Part shown: positions 1 to 8,873 of the stretch, in pieces
Position numbering within the stretch: the stretch's first letter is position 1
How the letters are laid out: every line of letters begins with the position of its first letter
NCBI GenBank assembly: GCA_038258215.1
Contig: JBBSQC010000008.1
Location: 1 to 64,000 of the forward strand
Length of the DNA: 64,000 nt
Origin: Fodinibacter sp038258215
GTDB taxonomy: Bacteria; Actinomycetota; Actinomycetes; Actinomycetales; Dermatophilaceae
Reading direction: 5' to 3'
Translations under genes and position numbers: made by a program
Notes under the pieces: generated by a model
What the model saw: only the letters and a program-made list of their open reading frames with translations
Database searches by the model: none
What the model was told of the DNA's origin: nothing

Positions 1-29
1 CACCCGCAAGTGGGGGAGAGGTGAGATGG

Positions 30-3000
30 CTACAGGAGCTGGTCGACGACGCGCGCCGAGGCGCGCCCGTCGTCCGCCGGCGCGTAGGTCGCCGCGAAGC
101 GGACGACCCGCTCGTCGGGGACCTCGCGCCTCGCCGCCGACTCGAGGGCGTCGTACAACGCGGCCTCGTTGGTGACGATCTCGCCCGGTAGGGAGTCGTC
201 GTAGGGGAGGTAGAACCCGCGTAGCTGCTCGGCGTACTCCTTGAGGTCGTAGGCGTAGAAGATGATCGGCCGCCCGAGGAGGGCGTAGTCGAAGAACGAG
301 GACGAGTAGTCGGTGACGAGGGTGTCGCTCGCCAGCAGGAGCTCCTGCATGTCGGGATACTGCGAGACGTCGACCACGCTGGCTCGGGCCTCGTCGGGGA
401 TGGTGACCGTGTTGCTCACCAGCACGTGGGTGCGGATCAGCAGGACGTGGTCCTCGCCGAAACGACGGGCCCACTGCCCGAGGTCCAGGGGAATCTCGGC
501 CGAGAACCGACCGCGCCTCGTCGGCCGGTTGTCACGGAACGTGGGCGCGTAGAGGACGACTCGCTTGTCCGACGGGATGCCGAGGCTCTCGCGGACGCGC
601 GTGGCCCGCTCCACTGCGGCGGGGTCCACGAGGATGTCGTTGCGCGGGTAGCCCACCTCGACGACGCGCCCGGTCCAGTCGTAGGCCGTGCGCATGCACT
701 GCGTCGCGTAGGGACTCGGAGAGACCAGGACGCTCCACTGGTCGACCGCTTTCGACATCCGTGCCTTGTAGCCGGCGTCGCGGCCGAACCAGGCACGCTG
801 GTCGAGAAACATCCGTTTCAGGGGAGTGCCGTGCCAGGTCTGGATGTACTCCCCGTCGGGCCGGCGGGTGATGTAGTCGGGGAAGGTGTGGTTGTTGACC
901 CAGTACTTCGCCCGGGCCAGGTACCAGTAGAAGCGGATGGAGTGTCGGGGGACCACGACGGTGCGGTCGTCGGCCTGGGGGAGGTCACCGGAGTAGATCC
1001 AGACCTTCTTGCGGGTGTCACCGCGCCGGAGGAGCTCCTCGTAGATGTAGCGGGGCGAGTCCGCGAAGTGACGGCCCTGGCCGCTCTCGAAGACGATGAG
1101 GTCCTTCTCCATCGGGAGCTTCTGGAACGCCCGGTAGGCCGTGCGCATCGTGGGGAGGTATCTCGGGTGCTTGCGGATCTTCTGGTACGCCAACCGGGGG
1201 ACGACGCTGCTCTGGGCTCGCTCGCGCAGCGAACGGCTCCCGTCGAGGGTCTCCACCGCCGTGAAGATCCGCTCGCAGTTCTCCTCGTCGAGGTGGGCAC
1301 AGAACCGGCGGGCCCTCTCCCAGTAGCGCTCCTCCATGACCGCGCCGTCCTCGAGGACCCTGCGCAGTGCGTCCACCATGCCCTCGCGCGAGGCCACCAC
1401 CGGCCCTGGGAACTCGGTCCGGGGGTCGGCGTGGGGGGTGTCGAACCGCTCGGCGTCGAACTGGTAGTAGATGACCGGCTTGCGCAGGAAGGCGAAGTCG
1501 AAGGCGACGGAGGAGTAGTCCGTCACCATGACCCCGCTCTCCTTGATGAGGTGCTGCACGTCGACCTCACCCTGGTAGACCACGCGCACGTGGGGTCCGG
1601 TGAAGTGGTGGCTGTACTGCTGCATGTTGGGGTGCAGGCAGAGCACCACCTCAGCGCCGAAGTCCTGCTGCATCTGGCGCAGCTCGGGGGAGGAGAGCAG
1701 CTCGCTCCAGTGGCGGTAGTAGTCGGACTCCGTGAAACTCCCGAGGTCCTGGAGCCACGGGCGCCAGGTCGGCATGATGAGGAGCTGACGAGCGTCGAGG
1801 GCGACGTCCGGGTGGAACAGCACGTCGAAGCGCGCGAACCCGGTGATGGCGACCTCGTTCGGGCTGTACCCGAAGTCCTTGACGAAGAACTCCTTCTCGC
1901 GCTCGGAGCACACGCACACCAGCGAGGTGTCGAAGTCGCTGGCGTGCTTGCCGTACTTGGGGACCATCCACTTCGCGGCCGTCACACCGTGCTGGAGGAA
2001 CACCTTGCCGGCCCGGACGCGGCGCTGGAAGCGCCGGCCGCGCGTCGGGTAGAGGAAGTCGGGGTCGTGGCTGCCCACGATCCGCTCCGCCGCGAGCACC
2101 GCGTCGATGTGCTCCGGAGAGCGGTAGTCGAGCACATGGTCCTCGTAGCCGGCCAGGTTGCGGCGCTCGGGGGAGTCCTTGCGGATGACGTAGTACGCGT
2201 CGACCTCCGGATGGTGTTGGCGCACGTGCCGGAAGAAGTGGAGGCCGTTGTCCTGGGCCTTGTACGGCAGCTCACCGATGACCCAGACCGGACGGGTGGG
2301 GGTCGCCCGTCGGCGAGAGAACCGTGTGGCCGCGAGCTGGCGCTGGAGGTGACGATACGTGGCGGTGTCGAAGAGCTCGAGGTGCAAGGAGGGGTACTTG
2401 GCCTTGAAGGTGTAGTAGGGCTCGACGGCCAGGGTGCGACCGGCCGAGCTCAGGGAGCCACCCCGGGTGCGGGCCCGGACGACGTAGCGGCTGCGACCCA
2501 CGCGCCGCTTGTAGCTCTCCGCGGCTCCCTCCTCGCGCAGCTCGAGGAACAGGTCGGCGACGTCATCACGGACGGCACCGGACGCGAGGTCGTCGGCGAG
2601 GTCATAGGCCGCGCTGAAGGTGTATCTGCGCAGGCCGTATCGCTTCTCGCTCTCCTCCTCGTCGAGCTCGAGCCGAGCCGGCGCGACCCCGCGGAACCCG
2701 GATGTCCGGCCCTGCACGACGAAGGAGGCCTCGGCGAGGGCGACGTGACGCGAGTAGACCGTGCCCTTCACCACCACCTTCCCCCGGTGTACCCGGAGGC
2801 CGTCGTTGTGCACCCTGCCCGCGGGCGGCAGGGGCGCCCCGACCATGGCACCGAGCACCCCGCGCCGGTTGAGGTAGGGGGTCGTGGTGCCGTGCGGGGT
2901 CTCCACGGGGGAGAAGTCCGGGATGGTGGTGTGCTCGTAGCGACCGATGGGGTCGCGGTACACGAGGGACAACCCATCCACCGGAGCGGGGTTGCTCGCC

Positions 3001-3497
3001 TCCTCGGACGCCGTGGCGTCGGCGGAGGCCCCAGCATCCACCAGCTGCCCGTAGCGTCGCTTCGCGCCACCGGGCGCCTCGACCTCGAGGTAGAAGGATA
3101 CCCGTCGACCGACCGGTGGTTCGGGCTCCCCGGGCTCTGATGTGTCCGGCGCCTCGTCGGACTCGGAGGGCCCGGCCGGGATGAGCGCGACCTGCGCGGC
3201 GAGGTCGTCGAGATCGAGCTCCACGACGTACTCGATCGAACCCGACTCCTGGCGATCGGCAAGCAAGGTGCCGACCCCGAACCAGGTGCCCTCACACTGT
3301 GCCCACACCGCGGTGGCGGTGTCCGGCGCGTCGATCGCGCAGCGAGCGGTCACCCGACTCCCGTCCTGCGAAAGGTGGAGGCGAGTGCGGGCTGGTGGGC
3401 CTTGGGCCTCACCCACTCCCGAGCCAGCTCGGCCGGTCCCGGACCGAGCCGCGGCCCACCCCCGGCGGAGGGTGCTCGTCGCTGAAGGGAGTCTCAC
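30..3497 (-). CDS. Two-domain TagF-like CDP-glycerol glycerophosphotransferase
   Basis: Protein of 1155 residues with a GTG start, predicted to polymerise glycerol-phosphate from CDP-glycerol onto a lipid-linked acceptor at the inner face of the membrane (wall teichoic acid type chemistry). Two complete glycerophosphotransferase domains are visible. Domain 1 (about 400-745) carries LQHGVT near 501, HPN near 622 and VTDYSS near 658. Domain 2 (about 795-1150) carries TWHGTPLK near 887 and another VTDYSS box near 1090. Residues 1-390 are a less conserved region rich in predicted beta strands, with no family that I recognise. TagF proteins normally have one catalytic domain plus a helical membrane-binding domain, so the duplication is notable. 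A tagD homologue lies at 30014. The family is clear. Whether it makes a homopolymer or one linkage is not. Confidence 0.88.
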   Translation of the reverse strand: MRLPSATSTLRRGWAAARSGTGRAGSGVGEAQGPPARTRLHLSQDGSRVTARCAIDAPDTATAVWAQCEGTWFGVGTLLADRQESGSIEYVVELDLDDLAAQVALIPAGPSESDEAPDTSEPGEPEPPVGRRVSFYLEVEAPGGAKRRYGQLVDAGASADATASEEASNPAPVDGLSLVYRDPIGRYEHTTIPDFSPVETPHGTTTPYLNRRGVLGAMVGAPLPPAGRVHNDGLRVHRGKVVVKGTVYSRHVALAEASFVVQGRTSGFRGVAPARLELDEEESEKRYGLRRYTFSAAYDLADDLASGAVRDDVADLFLELREEGAAESYKRRVGRSRYVVRARTRGGSLSSAGRTLAVEPYYTFKAKYPSLHLELFDTATYRHLQRQLAATRFSRRRATPTRPVWVIGELPYKAQDNGLHFFRHVRQHHPEVDAYYVIRKDSPERRNLAGYEDHVLDYRSPEHIDAVLAAERIVGSHDPDFLYPTRGRRFQRRVRAGKVFLQHGVTAAKWMVPKYGKHASDFDTSLVCVCSEREKEFFVKDFGYSPNEVAITGFARFDVLFHPDVALDARQLLIMPTWRPWLQDLGSFTESDYYRHWSELLSSPELRQMQQDFGAEVVLCLHPNMQQYSHHFTGPHVRVVYQGEVDVQHLIKESGVMVTDYSSVAFDFAFLRKPVIYYQFDAERFDTPHADPRTEFPGPVVASREGMVDALRRVLEDGAVMEERYWERARRFCAHLDEENCERIFTAVETLDGSRSLRERAQSSVVPRLAYQKIRKHPRYLPTMRTAYRAFQKLPMEKDLIVFESGQGRHFADSPRYIYEELLRRGDTRKKVWIYSGDLPQADDRTVVVPRHSIRFYWYLARAKYWVNNHTFPDYITRRPDGEYIQTWHGTPLKRMFLDQRAWFGRDAGYKARMSKAVDQWSVLVSPSPYATQCMRTAYDWTGRVVEVGYPRNDILVDPAAVERATRVRESLGIPSDKRVVLYAPTFRDNRPTRRGRFSAEIPLDLGQWARRFGEDHVLLIRTHVLVSNTVTIPDEARASVVDVSQYPDMQELLLASDTLVTDYSSSFFDYALLGRPIIFYAYDLKEYAEQLRGFYLPYDDSLPGEIVTNEAALYDALESAARREVPDERVVRFAATYAPADDGRASARVVDQLL

Positions 3498-3627
3498 GTG
3501 TCAAACCGTCCTACGAACATCGAGGTCGAGGACCAGCGCCGCTGTGCCCCGTGCGGGCGGTCGTCCCACGGGGTGGGCGAGGAAGGGGGCGCGACCAGCA
3601 CGGCCGGTCGGGTCCGCCGGCGGCGAG

Positions 3628-5685
3628 TCATCGCCGAAAGCAGGTCAGGTCTCGCACGGTGCCCACCATGGAGTACCCGGCTCCCAGGAGCAACTTGACC
3701 GCACCATCGCGCGTGGAGCGAACACAGACCGTGCTCACGTCGAGCAGGTCGAGCTCGTCGTCCAGCGAACGGGCGTTCTTGGGGGTCCTCTTGTCGACGA
3801 AGGTCTGGAGGTCACGCCGGGCGCCGGCGTGCGCCCCCGGCTGAGCGGAGTAGCTCGGCTGGTAGAGGACCCGGGCCGACACGGGTTGGACCTCGACGGT
3901 GAGACCCGCCAGCGCGCTGGACGCCGCGTGCGGCAGGAGGATCGTCTCGCCCGGCCTGCTGATCTGTTCCGCGTACTGCGCCGTCGCCCGCGCTCCGGGC
4001 TTGACCTTCCACGATGTGGGGCTCACGATGCGGGTCTTGGACGTCTCGGCACCGACCCACCGACCTCCGACCAGTGGAACGAGGGCCAGGACGACGGCGA
4101 GCGGCACCGCGACCACCGCGCGATGGCGGGGGATCCGCCCGGCGACCGCACCGACGACACCACCGAGCAGCAGGGGGACGGGGACGACCCACCACATCCG
4201 CCACACCACTCCGCCCAGGCCGACCGAGGCCAGGACGTCACGCACCGGAGGGAGGAGCGTGACCGCTGCAACCACCACGGTGCTCGCCGCGATCGCACGC
4301 ATGGTCCGGTTGGCGAGTCCGAGCGCGCCGAGCCCGATGGCCAAAACCGTGGCGACCAGGATCCCGTCATGTCCGGGCACGGTGAGGAGGGGGTTGAGGG
4401 GGCTGTTGGAGCCGACGGGGAACCCGTCCGCGGCCCGCTGTGCATCGGTCGCGGCCGCAGGGGCCAGGAGGTAGGACACGACACCGCTGGCGAGGGGGTA
4501 GGCCGCCCACACCAGGACACGCCCTGCGCCGGCAGGGCGATGGAGGACCAGCCCGGCGATGAACATCGCGCCGAGCAGCAGGGGGATGAGGAAGGCGGAG
4601 CTGTTCGAGAAACCGACTGAAGCGATGACCGCTGAGCCGAAGAGGACCTGGTTGCGCCAGCCACCTGATCTCAGGAGCCGCGATCCCAGGATGATGAGCA
4701 GCGGGACGGCCAGGGAGAGCAGCATGGCCTTGCCCTGCCACAGCCGCACGGCGAAGAAGCTCCCGAAGCTGTAGCCCGTGGCTCCCGTCGTCCAGAGGTA
4801 ACCCAGGGAAGCCACCAGAGCCGCCGGGCCCGAGGGGATGTGGGCTTCCTCGACGGCCCACGTGAGGATGAGCACCCCCAGGAGGGTCAGTGCGGCAGGA
4901 ACCGCCAGGTAGGCGATGCTGGCCGGTTCGACTCCGGTGAGGCGACCGAGGGTGCCGATCAGTCCCTCGATGGAGTGCGTCGGCGGGGAGTGGCCCAGGT
5001 TCGGGGTGAACTGGTCCTGGCTGATCATGGTGTCGTTGAGGGGGAACGACCCACGGTCGGCGACCCAGGCCGAGAGGTTGACGAAGTAGGCGTCGTCGCC
5101 GTCCGACCTCGAGATCCTGGTCGCGCCGTAGGCGCTCGCCGCGCCCGCCAGCCACCCGAGGCTCCACAACCATGCCGACCCGGGGGAGTCGGCACCGGGG
5201 CGACCCTCTCCGACGGTCGAGCGGGAGCCGGAGACCCCCGGTCGCCGGAGGGCCGTCAAGACCAGGGCGGTTGCCGCTGAGGCTCCCCCCACGAGCAGGG
5301 CCCACGCGCGGTGCTCCGTGACGGCCAGGGCGAGGGCCACCGCGGTTGCCCCCACCACGGCGAGGGACACCAGGCCCCCGGGCAGGCTCGACGGCGGGTC
5401 GACCTGGGTCGCGGACCGGCTCACGCCGGGAGCCAGGGCCGCGAGCAGCGCGATCGCCAGGACGGTACTCGCCGCGAGGGTCGGCAACGCCGGGATCCCG
5501 AGGGCGAGCGCGACCTGGTAGCAGCAGGTCCACGCCGCGAAGCCCACCAGCGAGACGATGACGACTCCGCGACCTGCTCGGCCCAGCCACGGACCGGCGG
5601 TCACGGGTGGGTCCTCCCGCGTGGCGAGCCCCACCCCGCCGCCACCCCCCGTCGCCTGCTCGTGCGTCTGGTGTGTCGTGCTCAT
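3628..5685 (-). CDS. Large polytopic membrane protein, possible GT-C-type glycosyltransferase
   Basis: Protein of 685 residues with an ATG start and about a dozen hydrophobic segments from residue 35 to 565. It then has an extracytoplasmic C-terminal tail of about 115 residues. A loop around residues 190-225 contains SRSDGDDAYFVN and DQFTPNLGHSPP, an acidic/aromatic loop like those near the active sites of membrane (GT-C) sugar transferases and DUF6541-like actinobacterial proteins. No catalytic motif can be assigned with certainty. It lies upstream of the TagF-like gene on the same strand with a gap of 130 bp, and downstream of the LCP genes, so a role in cell-wall glycopolymer assembly is inferred from context. 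The start has a TAGGAT box 8 bases upstream and no Shine-Dalgarno, suggesting a leaderless message. Confidence 0.75.
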   Translation of the reverse strand: MSTTHQTHEQATGGGGGVGLATREDPPVTAGPWLGRAGRGVVIVSLVGFAAWTCCYQVALALGIPALPTLAASTVLAIALLAALAPGVSRSATQVDPPSSLPGGLVSLAVVGATAVALALAVTEHRAWALLVGGASAATALVLTALRRPGVSGSRSTVGEGRPGADSPGSAWLWSLGWLAGAASAYGATRISRSDGDDAYFVNLSAWVADRGSFPLNDTMISQDQFTPNLGHSPPTHSIEGLIGTLGRLTGVEPASIAYLAVPAALTLLGVLILTWAVEEAHIPSGPAALVASLGYLWTTGATGYSFGSFFAVRLWQGKAMLLSLAVPLLIILGSRLLRSGGWRNQVLFGSAVIASVGFSNSSAFLIPLLLGAMFIAGLVLHRPAGAGRVLVWAAYPLASGVVSYLLAPAAATDAQRAADGFPVGSNSPLNPLLTVPGHDGILVATVLAIGLGALGLANRTMRAIAASTVVVAAVTLLPPVRDVLASVGLGGVVWRMWWVVPVPLLLGGVVGAVAGRIPRHRAVVAVPLAVVLALVPLVGGRWVGAETSKTRIVSPTSWKVKPGARATAQYAEQISRPGETILLPHAASSALAGLTVEVQPVSARVLYQPSYSAQPGAHAGARRDLQTFVDKRTPKNARSLDDELDLLDVSTVCVRSTRDGAVKLLLGAGYSMVGTVRDLTCFRR

Positions 5686-5693
5686 CGCACATG

Positions 5694-5699
5694 ATCCTA
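5694..5699 (-). promoter_or_regulatory. -10 box of leaderless promoter for the 685-aa membrane protein
   Basis: On the minus strand the hexamer TAGGAT lies 8 bases before the ATG at 5685. A possible -35 (TTTTCC) lies 18 bases further upstream. Transcription would start at or next to the start codon. Confidence 0.45.
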
Positions 5700-5799
5700 T
5701 GGTCGTCGGGAGCGGAAGGAAAATCTGACGCGCCCTCTGCCGCAGGGGAGGTCGGAGCCTGAGGAGGGGGAGGAGGTCGGGGGCGACAGGGGTTGGAGG

Positions 5800-7314
5800 T
5801 CAGGAACAGATGTCGACATCGGCCGTCCGGGTCTCGATCGTCGTGGTGGGGTCGATCGACGGCGTGGGGACCGGGGTGCTGCCGAGCCGGTTGGGGACGG
5901 CGACCACGGGCTTCGCGCCCGGGCCGAGGGTGACCCGCACGCGGGAGCCGAGGCCGTCGACCTCTTCGACCGTTGAGCCGGGGAAGGCGGCGGCCACGGT
6001 GCGAGCCGCCTCCTGGTTCCCGGCAGAGTGGGCGATCACCGTGCCGTCCCCGTCCTTTTCGGCATCCGAGGTCGTCACGTCGTCGAAGCCCTGGACCGCG
6101 AGCGCATCGCGGGCCTGATCCGCCAGTCCGCTGGTGCCCGAGGCGTTGACGACCTGCACGGCGACCTCGCCGGGGGCCACGGTGAGCGGGCTGGACTGGG
6201 TGGGCGACGGGCTCGCCGACGAGGTCGGTTCGTTGACCCGGCGGTCCTGCTTCAGGGCCGTCCAGATGTCGTCGGCAGCGGGCTTCCACTGCACGCGGTT
6301 GGGGTCGGCGGGGTAGGTCTCGTTCGGCACGGTGACGAACTCGATCTCGTCCAGACCGATGCCCTTCACGCTCGTGGCCACGTCACGCATCGTGCCCACA
6401 CCGAAGTCCGGGTCGGTCGTGAGGGACTTGGTCGCGGCGTCGAGGAAGCCGTAGAGGCGGGTGGGCTTGAGCAGCAGCTCGGTCGAGGTGGCCTCCTGCA
6501 TCACCGAGGACAGGAAGGCCTGCTGGCGCACGATCCGCCCCAGGTCCGACCCGTCGCCGATCGACTTGCGGGCCCGCACGTACTGCAGGGCCACGCGACC
6601 GTCGAGGGTGTGCCGGCCCGCCGTCAGCTCGAGGTGCGTGTTCGGGTCGCTGATCGCCTCGTCGGTGCACACCTCCACACCGCCGAGCGCGTCGACCATC
6701 TGCTTGAACCCACGGAAGTCGACCACGGCGTAGTGGTCGACGAACAAGCCGGTGTTGCCCTCGAGCGTGCGGATCAGACAGCCCGTGCCACCCATCGAGT
6801 AGTTGAGGTTCCACTGGCGCAGGACCCACTCGTCCTTCGGTGCGTCCGTGGAGCACTCGGGCGGGGCCGCAACCATCGAGTCACGGGGGATCGAGACCAC
6901 GGTGGCGGCGGACCGGTCCGCGGAGAGGTGGACCAGGAGGTTGGTGTCGGAGTGGGCGCCGGCCTGCCCGTCGTTGTCGCCGTAGCCGTCGTTGCCCGCC
7001 CCCTCTCGGGTGTCGGACCCGATGAGCAGGATGTTGAGCGCGCCTTTGGCCTCGGGCGCCTGGCCGGGGCGGTCCGAGCCGATCGCGTCGCTGACGTCGA
7101 CCCTCTTGATGTTGGAGCTCAGTCGCCATGCCACGACCGCCACCCCGCCCACGACGACCGCGAGCACCCCGACGATCGAGATCACCGTCCAGCGTCGCCA
7201 CGAGCGGATGCCGCCCTGGCGGCCGGTCCCGTGGATCTCGCTGCGGGTCGTGCCGGATGCCGCTTCCCCGCCCTGATCCGGTGGTGGGGTCAGCTGCTCG
7301 TCGCTGCCGCCCAC
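5800..7314 (-). CDS. LCP (LytR-CpsA-Psr) family glycopolymer ligase with LytR_C domain
   Basis: LCP enzymes transfer lipid-linked wall polymers onto peptidoglycan outside the membrane. From the GTG at 7314 the protein has about 504 residues: a short cytoplasmic tail, one membrane helix (about 40-62), and an LCP core (about 90-265) with LLIGSDTREG, SIPRDS and RIVRQQ carrying the conserved Arg/Asp residues. A Pro/Ser-rich linker and a C-terminal LytR_C domain (about 385-465, starting VAVQVVNASG) follow. An in-frame GTG at 7431 overlaps the upstream stop, but the extra residues look non-coding. The 7314 GTG has GGAG 8 bases upstream, so I prefer it. GTG 7323 is the alternative. It follows another LCP gene on the same strand. 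Confidence 0.9.
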   Translation of the reverse strand: MGGSDEQLTPPPDQGGEAASGTTRSEIHGTGRQGGIRSWRRWTVISIVGVLAVVVGGVAVVAWRLSSNIKRVDVSDAIGSDRPGQAPEAKGALNILLIGSDTREGAGNDGYGDNDGQAGAHSDTNLLVHLSADRSAATVVSIPRDSMVAAPPECSTDAPKDEWVLRQWNLNYSMGGTGCLIRTLEGNTGLFVDHYAVVDFRGFKQMVDALGGVEVCTDEAISDPNTHLELTAGRHTLDGRVALQYVRARKSIGDGSDLGRIVRQQAFLSSVMQEATSTELLLKPTRLYGFLDAATKSLTTDPDFGVGTMRDVATSVKGIGLDEIEFVTVPNETYPADPNRVQWKPAADDIWTALKQDRRVNEPTSSASPSPTQSSPLTVAPGEVAVQVVNASGTSGLADQARDALAVQGFDDVTTSDAEKDGDGTVIAHSAGNQEAARTVAAAFPGSTVEEVDGLGSRVRVTLGPGAKPVVAVPNRLGSTPVPTPSIDPTTTIETRTADVDICS

Positions 7315-7427
7315 CTCACCCACTCCTCGTCGTCGCGCCCCGCACGGTCGGCGAACCCGCTCGATCCGCGGCAGACAGAGTATCGGGGGATTCTGGACGT
7401 TTCCTGCGTGCTGCGGCCGGGCGGGGG

Positions 7428-8720
7428 TCACCCACCGCTGGGTGCCCCGTCGGTGCCCGGTGGAGGCTCATCGATCGGGGTCCCGTCACGCAGCATGCCG
7501 AAGAGGGCGTCGGCCCGCTGGTCGTCCCAGATGACCGAGCTGCCGGCGCGCGTCGTGGTGTTCGTGGACGAGAGCGGCACGACGAGGCTCAGGGCGTCGT
7601 CGGAGGACACCTTGCGCATCGTCGACAGGATCCGCCACGAGTCGAGGAGTGAGGTGTCCTCGCCGACGATGACGTTCGAGGCCGCCGTGTGGGTGAACTG
7701 CCACCAGGTGAAGGGGTTGAGCACCGTCGACGGGGTCGCGGCCTGCTTCATCACGGCGCCCAGGAACTGTCGCTGTCGCTCGGCCCGGCCGAGGTCCCCC
7801 TTGGGGTCGGAGTAGCGGGCCCGCACGTAGCCCAGGGAGTTCTTGCCGTCCAGGACCTGGCATCCCTTCACCAGGTCGATGTGGGCCTTGGCGTCCTTGA
7901 TGTCCGCCTTGACGCACACCTCGACTCCACCGAGGCTGTCGACCACGCCTGCGAAGCCGCCGAAGCCGATCTCGACGTAGCCGTCGATGGGTAGCCCGGT
8001 GGCGTCCTCGAGTGTCTCCACGAGCAGCTTGGGTCCGCCGAGGGCGAAGGCGGCGTTGACCTTGTTGTCCTTGTATCCGGGGATGGGGAGGTAGCTGTCC
8101 CGCGGGACCGAGATGAGCACCGGCTTTCCCGAGCCGCTCGGTGTGTGGACGAGGATGATCGAGTCGGTGCGCCGTCCCTCGGCGTCTCCGCCTACGCCGA
8201 GGGCCTTGCGCTCCTTGGCGTTGAGGCCCTCGCGGCTGTCCGAGCCGACGAGGAGGTAGGTGTGGCCGTCGGCGTCAGCCGGCCGGTCACCCTCTGGGGT
8301 GGTGTCCTCGCGCGTTACCGTCGACCAGGCGTGCCACGGCGTGAACACGGTGTAGCCGACCCAGGCCACCACGGCGACCAGCACGAGCGCCAGCACCCGC
8401 CGCCCCCGGCGTCGACGCCGCGGCGGGCGCGGCGGGGTCGGTGGTGTCGGCGGGGTGGGACCGCCCCCGTCGCGCGGTCGGGGCGGGGCCGAGGCGCGAA
8501 CCGGTCGGCCGAGGTGGTCGTAGGCCGCACCGTCCTCGGGCGCGGCGCGCTCGCCGACCGGCCGGGAGGTGGCGACCGGCTGGGGACCCGAGCCCGGCCC
8601 GGGCGCCGGTCGCGGACGGGGGGGCCGCGCCCGCCGGGTGTCGACGACGTAGACCTCGTCGTCCGAGGGGCTGGACGTGCTCCGTTGCGGGATCGGCCTG
8701 GCGTGCTCGTCGTCGGTCAT
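7428..8720 (-). CDS. LCP (LytR-CpsA-Psr) family glycopolymer ligase
   Basis: Predicted membrane-anchored ligase of 430 residues for attaching wall glycopolymers to peptidoglycan. The start at MTDDEHARP (ATG 8718-8720) was chosen over an upstream frame extension because the extension looks non-coding. Residues 1-100 are Pro/Arg-rich and cytoplasmic. One membrane helix follows an Arg cluster (about 103-125). The LCP core spans about 150-310 with LLVGSDSREG, SVPRDSYLP and GRAERQRQFLG. There is no LytR_C domain. It is divergent from a third LCP gene across a 153-bp gap and lies upstream of the LytR_C-bearing paralogue. Three LCP paralogues together suggest more than one polymer or acceptor, which is inference. 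Confidence 0.9.
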   Translation of the reverse strand: MTDDEHARPIPQRSTSSPSDDEVYVVDTRRARPPRPRPAPGPGSGPQPVATSRPVGERAAPEDGAAYDHLGRPVRASAPPRPRDGGGPTPPTPPTPPRPPRRRRRGRRVLALVLVAVVAWVGYTVFTPWHAWSTVTREDTTPEGDRPADADGHTYLLVGSDSREGLNAKERKALGVGGDAEGRRTDSIILVHTPSGSGKPVLISVPRDSYLPIPGYKDNKVNAAFALGGPKLLVETLEDATGLPIDGYVEIGFGGFAGVVDSLGGVEVCVKADIKDAKAHIDLVKGCQVLDGKNSLGYVRARYSDPKGDLGRAERQRQFLGAVMKQAATPSTVLNPFTWWQFTHTAASNVIVGEDTSLLDSWRILSTMRKVSSDDALSLVVPLSSTNTTTRAGSSVIWDDQRADALFGMLRDGTPIDEPPPGTDGAPSGG

Positions 8721-8859
8721 GGGGCGTTCCGGCTCTCGGTCGTGAACGGTGCGGGGGCTCCAGTGTGCCAAGGTCCGGGTCCGATCCGGTGCGGCACGCT
8801 GGGCGCCGCGGGTGGGCGTGGCACCGGCGCGCCTCTGCCGTGACAGGCGGACCGGGCCT

Positions 8860-8865
8860 GATACT
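8860..8865 (+). promoter_or_regulatory. -10 box upstream of third LCP gene
   Basis: GATACT lies 8 bases before the ATG at 8874 with no Shine-Dalgarno between, a probable leaderless start. It sits in the 153-bp divergent gap between two LCP genes. Confidence 0.4.
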
Positions 8866-8873
8866 CGACAGTC

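Noticed and set aside
426..3140. Long open frame on the plus strand opposite the TagF-like gene
   Set aside because: Antisense shadow of a clear coding gene with catalytic motifs on the other strand.
7315..7431. N-terminal extension of the LytR_C-bearing LCP protein to the GTG at 7431
   Set aside because: The extra 39 residues look non-coding, and the GTG at 7314 has a better ribosome-binding site.
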